From: Oikopleura dioica | Taxonomy: Eukaryota; Chordata; Appendicularia; Copelata; Oikopleuridae | Reading direction: 5' to 3' | DNA length: 64,000 nt | Assembly: GCA_907165135.1 (NCBI GenBank) | Contig: OU015568.1 | Coordinates: forward strand, 1,248,501 to 1,312,500 | Part shown: piece by piece, positions 47,201 to 56,223 of the stretch | How positions within the stretch are numbered: the stretch's first letter is position 1 | Layout: every line of letters begins with the position of its first letter | Program-made: the position numbers and the translations under genes | Notes under the pieces: model-generated | Told to the model about the DNA's origin: nothing | Seen by the model: the letters and a program-made list of their open reading frames with translations, nothing else | Databases searched by the model: none

Positions 47201-49184
47201 CTAAACTTCGCAGTGCGAGGTGCGATTGCGGAAATTTCGCACTTCGCACCGCACTCAGACCTGATATTTTTCATCGCACCGCACTTCGCACTTTCCGCAA
47301 AATTTTTGAAAAGTGCGATTCTTTTCGCAGTCGTATCCCGCACTTTTTAACCTTCCTCGCACTTCGCACTTTGCGGATTTTGCGGTCGATTCGCCGACAA
47401 TTTCTGTCAATTTTTGTCAATTGACCAAAATTTTTCTGCTGGAGCGTGCCTTCGGGCCGTCTCAGCCCCGTTCCATGATTTTTAAGTTTAAGGGGCTTGA
47501 CGGCCCTTCGGGCCGTCTCAGCCCCGTTCCATGATTTTTAAGTTTAAGGGGCTTGACGGCCCTTCGGGCCGTCTCAGCCCCGTTCCATGATTTTTAAGTT
47601 TAAGGGCTTCACGGCCCTTCGGGCCGTCTCAGCCCCGTTCCATGATTTTTAAGTTTTAGGGGCTTGACGGCCCTTCGGGCCGTCTCAGCCCCGTTCCATG
47701 ATTTTTAAGTTTAAGGGGCTTGACGGCCCTTCCGGCCGTCTCAGCCCCGTTCCATGATTTTTAAGTTTTAGGGGCTTGACAAAGGCTTTGAACTCTGAGT
47801 TGATCAATCTCAGTTCGTCCCCAACCCCACCTTCACCCATCATTTAAAAAATTCAAATTTTTTTTGTTTTTGCCTCAATTATGGTTTTGATCGAAAGTTT
47901 TGGAATTATTTCGGGTACGGAAGAAATTTTCGGCGATTTTTCTTTTTCCCACTCGCAGAGAATCGCAATTATTTCGCACTTTTCATCAATTATCCGCACT
48001 TCGCACTTTCGCACTTCCGCACTTTTCGCACTATCGCAAAATTTTCCGCAGTTTTTCTCCATATTTCGCACTTCGCACTCTGCGTCGCACTGCGAAGATA
48101 AATTTGAAAAAATCGCACTTCGCACCGCAGAAGAACCCGCAAAAAAAATCGCACTTCGCACCGCACCGCACTCGAAAAAATAGCAAAAGGCACATCCCTG
48201 CTCACCACTATACTAACACGGATCTGTGGATGAATCGATAACAGCATGAATTTCAGCACCCAGCTGCGACAATTCAATCGTACGATGCACGAGCCTGAGT
48301 GAGCCGGATAATATCGTCGGAATTCACGCTGGAATCTGGAGCCAAGAGATACTTGAAGGCAATCATTTCTACAAGCAGCTGTTTCCGAGGCTTTTTGCTT
48401 TTGCTCAACGCGCCTGGGCCGAGGGGTCGTGGGAGCAAGAACGAAGAACGGATCCATGGGCGATTTTTCAGGATCAGAAGTTTCTTGAAGACTTTAATTA
48501 TTTCCGATACTCTCTCAGGTAACCAATAAATTATGGCCCATAACTTATCGGCCATAACCTCCAACCAGCACAACCGCATACAATGTTCAGATACGAGCTT
48601 GACATCATGGAAAGCAATAAACAACAATATTGGCTTCCTAAGCCTGGGGCTTATACGCAGAACAGTATGTTATATACCGTATATATTTCTTTTTTGTATA
48701 TTTAATATATTTATATTAATATAATATTTTTATATTAATATATTATCATTTAAATCTGTACTTAAGGCTGACGAAGGCCCCTTTGAGGCCGAAACGCGTC
48801 CCAAAATAAATTTCAATCATCATTTAATATATTTGTTCTATTTTAAGGCGGATGGGGATTCAATACTCTTCTGAAATACAACGATATTATGTTCCGACAA
48901 AAGGGTGACTCTGATACCCGCTGGAGAACTCTAAGTGAAGTTGCTCGTAAGTCTTTCAAACTTTAAATTCACTTTTGACGGATTAACTAGACCTTGCAAA
49001 TACTGAAACTCTGATGGAAATGGTCACTTGTGGGAAAGCTTTCATCAATGACCAGCCGCTTTATATCTCTCCACCCATGGAATTTATTTTCAGCGAAAGG
49101 ATTTTCGAAGAACCTCGACCGGACAGTGCCACAAGTCTCCTTCCTTCTTTCTTTCTTTTCTTGAGCATTTTCTATCTGTTCTGA
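44299..49184 (+). CDS. GH20 beta-N-acetylhexosaminidase-like protein with DE to NQ active-site change
   Basis: This is a chitobiase-type GH20 protein. It has a signal peptide, a CHB_HEX-like N-terminal domain (QPHWSIYFYH, STIMPNWYIACVDY) and a TIM barrel (RGVFIDVARNF, LHLKLADNEGWRLEIPELP, PELGAPGHSKAAV). Then come GIHAGIWSQEI, ending the barrel, a C-terminal domain and a hydrophobic tail (LLPSFFLFLSIFYLF) that suggests a GPI or membrane anchor. From 45787 the exons are 45787-45958, 46134-46453, 46528-46666, 46867-47082, 48257-48518, 48591-48664, 48848-48946 and 48991-49184. The catalytic motif HxGGDE reads HIGGNQ at 46340-46357, so the Asp-Glu pair is Asn-Gln. Intron 45959-46133 is GA-AG; 45756-45786 would be only 31 nt. 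The frame change near 44540-44600 is unresolved. It is likely catalytically dead. Confidence 0.9.
47169..48200. mobile_element. hAT-like non-autonomous transposon, 1032 bp
   Basis: An 8-bp target duplication, CTCACCAC (47161-47168 and 48201-48208), flanks terminal inverted repeats CAGGGATGTGCC and GGCACATCCCTG. The CAGGG-type ends with 8-bp duplications are hallmarks of hAT elements. Both arms are packed with short cttcgcac and cgcactt motifs in opposite orientations, as expected of subterminal transposase-binding repeats. The middle is a 56-bp minisatellite. No transposase is encoded. Confidence 0.9.
47449..47782. repeat. 56-bp minisatellite inside the hAT-like element
   Basis: Six consecutive copies of a unit of about 56 bp begin ccttcgggccgtctcagccc and end in ggggcttgacgg. 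Copies differ by single bases or one-base indels (one copy has ttccggccg). Each unit contains the palindromic ggcccttcgggcc. Confidence 0.9.
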
Positions 49185-49359
49185 TTGCTGTAAAATAAAA
49201 CTTCTCAAAAAGAGCTAAGGACGCTGTTTTTCTTCTTTTAAAATAAATATTTTTATTACAGGTACATTATTGCAAGAAGAACTATACAACAGTAGTAGTG
49301 GTATATCAGTACGATTGGTTTTAGTAGGCATTTGTAAACTGGCGGGAGATGTAATAAAC

Positions 49360-50732
49360 TCATGTCTCTATATCGCCACCATGTGTCGAGCTGTCATCGG
49401 CGAGAGATGTTACTCTGGAAAGCGTTGGTGTCTGAAAATTCCAAAGTGAAAAACCGTATGAACAACAGTGGAAAACATACCCTTGGAGTAGTATCGCGAA
49501 CACCACCCTGAATTTCCGCCAGCTGTTGTCTGAAGTTGTCGCCCATCGGGTCATCCTCGATTCTGAAGCTTCTGTTTCTCATTCCCAGTCGATCAAGAGT
49601 CGATTCAAACTAAAGAAGCATCCGTGTTAGTATAGTGGTGAGTATTCCCGCCTGTCACGCGGGCGACCGGGGTTCGATTCCCCGACACGGAGCGTTTTTG
49701 GTACACATTTGTTCTCACCTCCATTTCACTCTCTGTTTTTGGCCCGAGCATCATCTCTTGTCTTTCTCTTCTATCGATGTAACTAAGGATGACAGGCACT
49801 CCAAAGACGTTGAAGAGCGAATAGAGGATGAAAATCGTCCAAACAGCCCAGCTGATTCCGTCGCCAGCGACGATTTCTTTGGAAGATTTGTCGACTTTGT
49901 TGATGATTTGAGTCATTCTTCCATGAAAATGAGCGAGAAGAGCGAGTTGGAGGATGACTTGAAGAAGAATTGCTGTTTTAGGCGTTTTCATTAGCCCAAA
50001 CAAATTTTTGGCAAGTATACGCAATGGGGTTAAAACCAAAGAAGCGCCCTTTTCCTGATACAAATGCATAACCAACAGATTTGATCAATCTGACACTAGC
50101 GCTCTCAACCGTCGTCAACCAAGCAATTGACATCATCAAAACCACCAGCGGAATCGCAGACGTCCAATAGAGCTGCGGAAGAACATCAAATCGCATTTCA
50201 TCAATTGCTTTTGCATAATCAACAGACTCTGAAAGAAGCGGACAGACTTCCACCAGCTCGATGTTCTTTCTTAGGTAGGCAGCCCATTCTTCTTTGTCGA
50301 GTAGGGTTGATCTTATTTTCTTAAAAGGGTTATCTATTGAAAAAGAGGAAGGAATAAACCTGAATTCGTTTATCATCATTGCATCCATCAACATTCTCAG
50401 CGAGGTGGATTAATTGAGGGAAAATGGTTTTTCGATATGTTCCATCTTTCAAGCTCAAAAAATGCATAAAGAAAAATACTATTCTTTAGTTTTTCAAGCT
50501 TTTCCTAGTCTATCTTCCATAAAATCGACAGCATTTTGCGTCCCTGCGATAGATTTCACTACTGCGACGATATAAAGAGCATTAGCTAAGTAGGTAAACC
50601 ATCCGATAAAATTCGCGCCTGATCTGAATTTATTCAAAAAATCAGTGAACTTTAAAAATCGGAAATTTGCTACCTGAGTGAGAAAAAGCAGCAGAACGAG
50701 GTGACTCTCGGGCACAAAGGCGATGAGCTCAT
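49360..50732 (-). CDS. Unrecognised multi-span membrane protein
   Basis: The gene starts MSSSPLCPRV at 50732. The exon around 50640-50515 encodes two hydrophobic stretches (GANFIGWFTYLANALYIVAV). The exon at about 50325-50045 encodes EEWAAYLRKNIELVEVCPLL, PQLYWTSAIPLVVLMMSIAW and SVGYAFVS. Next comes TPLRILAKNLFGLMKTPKTA and two more hydrophobic helices (AILLQVILQLALLAHF, AVWTIFILYSLFNVFGVPVI). The tail is cytosolic and Ser/Thr-rich (THGGDIET). Near 50046 the frame shifts by one base at a gg pair (YAFVS then EKGASLVL), which may be a sequencing error or a broken gene. A tRNA-Asp lies in its intron, antisense. Its first half is repeated at 55129-55723. No family is recognised. Confidence 0.68.
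49621..49692 (+). tRNA. tRNA-Asp (GTC anticodon)
   Basis: This 72-nt gene has acceptor strands TCCGTGT and ACACGGA pairing perfectly, A box TTAGTATAGTGG, anticodon loop CTGTCAC with GTC, and B box GGTTCGATTCC. A T run (tttttgg) just after the end can stop RNA polymerase III. It lies inside an intron of the membrane-protein gene on the opposite strand. Confidence 0.96.
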
Positions 50733-51232
50733 GATTTTTTTCGGATTTGTCTCTTTTAATTAGATATTCTGCATTTCTATTTTATGTTTTTAAAAGGAGA
50801 GAGGAAGGTGCGGGAGTTATTTTAAGGTGCTTCGCCAACCACATCGATTTTAGTCCTGGCGTGCCCGTCGGGCGAATTCTAGTTTTTCCCGAAATATTTT
50901 TCAGGTGCTATAAATCTACAGATTAACTCTAAGATGCCCTTTTTTCATTTGATAGATTGCCTTGAATTTGGACCTGAAGACGGTTCTAGAGCTAATCGTT
51001 TGAATTAGCAGCTGATAACAGTTTAAATCATTTCTTTTTATTAATTATCGTAGGGGAATGCTTTTTTCTTACAGTGTACATAGCATCAACGTTTAAAATA
51101 GAGATTGAGAAGTTCAAGGCGTTTTTCCAACTTCTTCTGTCGTCAGTCGTCCGCCAGGAATAAATTACAGTGGTAAGTTAACAGTAAAAATCACCAATAA
51201 ATTTAAAATATTCTTCATCCTTTTTTTCGTTT

Positions 51233-53402
51233 CTAAAGCCTGTACATCGGCTGATAGGTCTCCAATTCTTTCGATTTGATAAAGAGCTCGTGGTTTCTTC
51301 CAAATTCGAAAATGTCCATACATTTCTTGAGCGTATCGCGCGTCATTCGGGGGTCAATCGTGCCGTCGTCCCAAATTCTAGCGCTGGAAAAGAAGGACTC
51401 GTCTTCCCAGTCGTTTCCGGATCTGAGTCCCATCGAGGCTGGCCAGCGGAAGAAGAAATTAGGATCGTATTGGCGAGGACAGAGGTCGGATAGGCGGTTT
51501 GCTCCGGCGCAGGCGATGGTTACTTTTGGGCTCTAGAATTTTCATTCGGAAAATGTTTAAAAGTCTGCCTTACCTTGGATGTAGAAACAGCGGAGATATA
51601 AGCAGCTCTAGCTCGCATAGCGGCAGCAGAAGTAGCTACAGAGTCGCTTGAAGCATCGAAATCATCGTGGAACAACGAGTTTTGAAGGAAAACAACTTAT
51701 TTTCGCATTTTACAATCGTTTTTACCAAAAAAATCAGCTAAGACTCCTAAAGAGCGCAAACACGAATCCTGGAACGCGTCGTTCAGAGGCTAAATGAACG
51801 AAATGAGCTCCTTTGAGAGCTGCGTCGGAGTCAAAGTTGCCATTGTTCGCGACGAAACCGACCATATGTCCGCTTACTCGGCCATATCCGCAGACCAGCC
51901 CAGTACCGTACAGTTCTAAGGGTGAATAAACGCGGGAAAGTGGAATTGAAGAAGGTACCTTTGAATTCGTGGAAAACAGAGCCGTCTGTAAGGCAAGCAA
52001 TGGTCAGACGAGCATCAGATTTGGTCGAAGCGACATCGAGAATATCATACTCGACATTTGGTTCTACCGCAGCTTTTCTCGTCGTTGCGAATTCTAAACG
52101 AGAGGAATTAAAAGAAGACGAGAAGAGAAGGTGTTTACCTGGAATATTGAGCGTTTCGAAAATAGACCTAACATAGGCAGCAGATTCTTCCTCGTCTCTG
52201 GCGAAATAATCTGCACATCCGGAAACGGAGCTGTGGAGCATCGCTCCACCAAGCTCTTCTGCAGTGACTTTTTCGCCCGTCGCGGCTTCTACGAGAGGCG
52301 GTCCACCGAGGAACATCGTTCCCATCTTGTCAACGAAAACCACTGAAAAGAAGGAGTTAAAAAAAGGAAGAAAATAGGAATCGAGATGGAAATGGACTAT
52401 TCATAGGACTTTTAAGCCATTGAGCTCACTTTAGGGGCTCCAAAATTTTAACTATGGATCGGCAATGTATAAATACCCGCCCGAAATAGAGTGACTTGTT
52501 TGCCGAATTACATAAGCGCATCAAACATCAAAAAATAAACTTTGTACTTACTTTCGTCACACATAGAAGGCGTATACGCTCCGCCAGCGGTACAGCTTCC
52601 ACAAACCACGGAGACCATCGGAATTCCCATAGAACTGATGTTTGCGATGTTGTAGAAGTTTCGGCCCCCGTCGTTTTTGTCGGGAAAGATTTCAGACTGG
52701 AGAGGGAGGAAGGCTCCGCCAGAATCGACCAGGTTGATCGAAGGGAGGTAGTTTTGGCGGGAGATGTCGGACAATCGATTAGACTTTTGGACGGTGATGG
52801 GATAGGAGGTTCCACCCTAAATATTTCGATTAAAAATGAGACTTATTTACAAATTATCTAAACTTGGTCCAGAAATCTATGTTCAAAGCCAGAGGAAGGC
52901 TCCTGAGAAGCGGATCCGTCAAGGCTTCAAAGTGTTCTCAGGACCCTTACTCAGGCTCGAAACGCAGATTGACGAGCCCAGTATCTCAATTCAAGCCAAT
53001 TTATGAAGATTATCATCAGAAAAAATGGCCTCAATTTTAGGAATCAGTGACTTTGTTAACTTACTTTTACAGTAGCATCTGATCCACCAATACAAACAGG
53101 AATTCCATGAACCCAAGCGATGCAGGTCATCAGAGTCGCCCTCGGAATCGATCCATAATCCAAATCATGCCCAGCCAAAAGCCCAATTTCTAGCACTTCT
53201 GTTCCTTCGTCTTTTATCGCGTTTATTCTTTCCTCGACTAGAAAAAGGTATTGGAAGAAGGGATGAGATTTGTCTTACTGAAATATTTATTTCGGCTAGC
53301 ATGGAGTTTGTGCGCCTTTTCTGAGCCTCCTTTTCGCGCAAATTCTTCGATTTCTTGAAGCTTTTCGATCCAGTTTAGCTGAGCTGCTTTGTTAGCTGAT
53401 TT
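51233..53402 (-). CDS. Divergent methylcrotonoyl-CoA carboxylase beta-like protein, copy 1
   Basis: This is a carboxyltransferase-family protein closest to MCCC2, which acts with biotinylated MCCC1 in mitochondrial leucine breakdown. In protein order it shows [129 protein letters not shown] and [13 protein letters not shown]. The first oxyanion-hole loop (CTAGGAY) is kept. The second, usually GGSYGAGNYG, is replaced by [12 protein letters not shown], and the GFMVG segment reads SLFHDD. Activity is doubtful. The intron 51768-51696 is GA-AG. The N-terminal exon, which should hold a mitochondrial signal, was not found. Confidence 0.82.
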
Positions 53403-53555
53403 CTGTTTTACAGGGTTTCCACTACGTAACTTCTAGTACTCATTTTCACGGAGTTTTGACGAAGTTACCCTCTGTATAAAAAATCCGTTAAAATGTTGAC
53501 ATCTAGCTTATTTGAAAAAGCTGTAAAACGAATTCCTGAAGCATTAGCGGCAACA

Positions 53556-53774
53556 TCACCGGTCAGTTTCTGCGGCAGTTGGCGAAACTTTCTCACCGCC
53601 GTTCGAATCATCCTCTCTTTCAAATTTTTCTTCAAGGCCAAATTTCTTCTTTAGTTTCGTTTTTTTCTCTGGAATCTGTTTTGCTTGAGGCGGCCGTAAA
53701 GTTTGAGCGAATTCGCTGTGCCCAAATATTTGGCGCTGGACTGAACACAGGGCAATTTCAATCGGGTTAATCAT
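53556..53774 (-). CDS. Small hypothetical charged protein, copy 1
   Basis: A 72-codon frame starts MINPIEIALCSVQRQIFG and ends in a highly charged Lys/Glu tail (KKTKLKKKFGLEEKFERED). It lies upstream of the MCCC2-like gene on the same strand and recurs in the duplicate at 58545. An upstream exon may carry MGTSAVLPNL at 53908. No family is recognised; it may be an untranslated or shadow frame. Confidence 0.3.
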   Translation of the reverse strand: MINPIEIALCSVQRQIFGHSEFAQTLRPPQAKQIPEKKTKLKKKFGLEEKFEREDDSNGGEKVSPTAAETDR

Positions 53775-54103
53775 TAGCCGATCGCAAGAAAATGCGGTAC
53801 TCTTTTTTCAGTGCTCTTAATTTCGCGAAGAAGAAATTTGGACAGAAGAAAAATATAATATTTTAAATATTTCTCTCGTAGATTTGGGAGGACCGCAGAA
53901 GTTCCCATGGGCGCTGGAGGACCTTCTGTTTGAAAACATCTCTCTTGAAATCGCTTCTTTGTTTTCTATTTATAATACGTAAAAATACATTATAATGACG
54001 TAAAAATAATATAGCCTATATAAAAAAGGTAACTATTTGATGTGATTTTTCTTATTTTCTTGGAAATATAACTTTTTTGACAGTAACTGGTCGTACAGAA
54101 TAA

Positions 54104-54735
54104 TCATGAAAATTCTATTGTCCAGAGAAAGGCTTTCTCATCTCTATCATTGAACTTCTCAAGATAAAGACGAGGATCACTTGCGCTTTTCGCATACATG
54201 TACTTTCCCGCTTTATCTTCAACAGCTAATATTCTCCATGTAAGACAGACATCTCTATCACCTTCATCGCAATGCTTTTCGAATTTCCATTTTTCGTTTG
54301 TATTATTCGCACCATCAAGTTCTTTGTGAAAAATTGCATCTCCTGAATTGCCCTTGTGATAAGCTGCGGCACCATTATTGTCATATGCGTGTGTATTTAT
54401 TACGTAACCATCATCGAAAGTCCCGTTTTCATTAAATCTTGGGGTAAGCCATAGAGGATGAGGATCTTTGCTCAATTCGAGTTTGATAGCGTAGTCACCT
54501 TTCTGGCCCTGCTCGATAAGAAAGGTTTCTTCAGGAATTTTTCCACAATTAATATAAGTCTACTTTATTTTTTATTTTTCGCCAAATGATATTAAAATCA
54601 AACCTGATATTTGAGATTAACGAGTGTGGCTTGTTTGAAGCAATAGTATCCATCTCCAGCATTAAAACAAAACAATCCCTCCGGGCAGTCACATGTTTCA
54701 GAGGGTTGTTGCTCAGTAGTTGTAGTTGTAATTAA
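54104..54735 (-). pseudogene. 5'-truncated Cys-rich secreted-protein gene, copy 1
   Basis: Only the last two exons are present. The first encodes TTTTTEQQPSETCDCPEG and DGYYCFKQATLVNLKYQ. The second encodes a globular domain (TYINCGKIPEETFL to KAFLWTIEFS). The N-terminal Cys-rich exons and the long Thr run found in copy 2 at 60386-60740 are missing, because the duplication breakpoint falls in the transposon just upstream. The gene now lies downstream of a truncated membrane-protein gene on the same strand. Confidence 0.75.
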
Positions 54736-55128
54736 GGGGGTGGTGGTCGAGAAAATTTTTTTCGACTTTTTAAAATTTTGATATTATTTTTAGATTCCTT
54801 GATAAAAATGGATGATTTTTGGTCACTAGCTTTTTTGATTGGACCAACTTTATCTAAGAAAATTTTCGATTTAATGTTGTGAAATCGTCACTTTCGTGAA
54901 TTTTAAAACGCGTTTTTTCGAAGTAATACCAACTCAAAATTGATTTTTATTGCGAGATAATGTTTATTCATCATATTCTTATAATAAAATTCTTAAAAAT
55001 TATTATTATTGTGATTTTTTTGAAAATGTCATCGAAAAATGAGTGAAAATGACGATTTTTAAGAAAATAACATGTTTTCATTCAATATCTATCTTTTTTT
55101 CTAACAAAGTGAACTTTGCGAATCGCGA

Positions 55129-55723
55129 AAAACCACCAGCGGAATCGCAGACGTCCAATAGAGCTGCGGAAGAACATCAAATCGCATTTCATCAATTGCT
55201 TTTGCATAATCAACAGACTCTGAAAGAAGCGGACAGACTTCCACCAGCTCGATGTTCTTTCTTAGGTAGGCAGCCCATTCTTCTTTGTCGAGTAGGGTTG
55301 ATCTTATTTTCTTAAAAGGGTTATCTATTGAAAAAGAGGAAGGAATAAACCTGAATTCGTTTATCATCATTGCATCCATCAACATTCTCAGCGAGGTGGA
55401 TTAATTGAGGGAAAATGGTTTTTCGATATGTTCCATCTTTCAAGCTCAAAAAATGCATAAAGAAAAATACTATTCTTTAGTTTTTCAAGCTTTTCCTAGT
55501 CTATCTTCCATAAAATCGACAGCATTTTGCGTCCCTGCGATAGATTTCACTACTGCGACGATATAAAGAGCATTAGCTAAGTAGGTAAACCATCCGATAA
55601 AATTCGCGCCTGATCTGAATTTATTCAAAAAATCAGTGAACTTTAAAAATCGGAAATTTGCTACCTGAGTGAGAAAAAGCAGCAGAACGAGGTGACTCTC
55701 GGGCACAAAGGCGATGAGCTCAT
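55129..55723 (-). pseudogene. 3'-truncated membrane-protein gene
   Basis: This repeats the first exons of the gene at 49360-50732 (from MSSSPLCPRV through PQLYWTSAIPLVV) and then runs into the duplication junction. The last helices and the tail are missing. After the junction the frame continues briefly into unrelated sequence (FRDSQSSLC) and stops. Confidence 0.8.
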
Positions 55724-56223
55724 GATTTTTTTCGGATTTGTCTCTTTTAATTAGATATTCTGCATTTCTATTTTATGTTTTTAAAAGGAGAGAGGAAGGT
55801 GCGGGAGTTATTTTAAGGTGCTTCGCCAACCACATCGATTTTAGTCCTGGCGTGCCCGTCGGGCGAATTCTAGTTTTTCCCGAAATATTTTTCAGGTGCT
55901 ATAAATCTACAGATTAACTCTAAGATGCCCTTTTTTCATTTGATAGATTGCCTTGAATTTGGACCTGAAGACGGTTCTAGAGCTAATCGTTTGAATTAGC
56001 AGCTGATAACAGTTTAAATCATTTCTTTTTATTAATTATCGTAGGGGAATGCTTTTTTCTTACAGTGTACATAGCATCAACGTTTAAAATAGAGATTGAG
56101 AAGTTCAAGGCGTTTTTCCAACTTCTTCTGTCGTCAGTCGTCCGCCAGGAATAAATTACAGTGGTAAGTTAACAGTAAAAATCACCAATAAATTTAAAAT
56201 ATTCTTCATCCTTTTTTTCGTTT

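Larger units (their letters stand above)
47112..48222 (-). pseudogene. tRNA-Asp(GTC) gene split by a transposon
   Basis: On the minus strand, the first 22 bases of a tRNA-Asp (tccgtgttagtatagtggtgag, here 48222-48201) are separated from the remainder (from tattcccgcc to the acceptor stem, 47160-47112) by a 1032-bp insertion. The pieces join to exactly the sequence of the intact tRNA-Asp at 49621. The break lies in the D-arm. It sits in a GH20 intron, antisense to the host. Confidence 0.92.
50138..55118. repeat. Tandem segmental duplication, copy 1 (4981 bp)
   Basis: This block is repeated in direct orientation at 55129-60104. It starts at aaaaccaccagcgg and ends at gaactttg. It contains the first part of the membrane-protein gene, a whole MCCC2-like gene and the 3' part of a Cys-rich secreted-protein gene. 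The differences I noticed from copy 2 are homopolymer-length changes. Confidence 0.97.

Noticed and set aside
47161-48208. tRNA-Asp with a very long intron
   Set aside because: The 8-bp CTCACCAC duplication and CAGGG inverted ends show a transposon insertion in the D-arm, not a tRNA intron at the usual anticodon-adjacent position.
46851-48457. Several ORFs of 80-155 codons rich in Ala, Arg and Cys, or in Arg, Thr and Ser
   Set aside because: They are translations of the cttcgcac-type subterminal repeats and the minisatellite of the hAT-like element, or antisense to GH20 exons.
53403-53455. MSTRSYVVETL as the MCCC2-like N-terminus joined by a 9-nt gtaaaacag intron
   Set aside because: Nine bases cannot be an intron. 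The true first exon or an indel is unresolved.
50127-55315. Plus-strand ORFs repeated in both duplicate blocks, ending CRVGLILFS
   Set aside because: Antisense shadows of the membrane-protein exon; conservation between the copies reflects duplication only.
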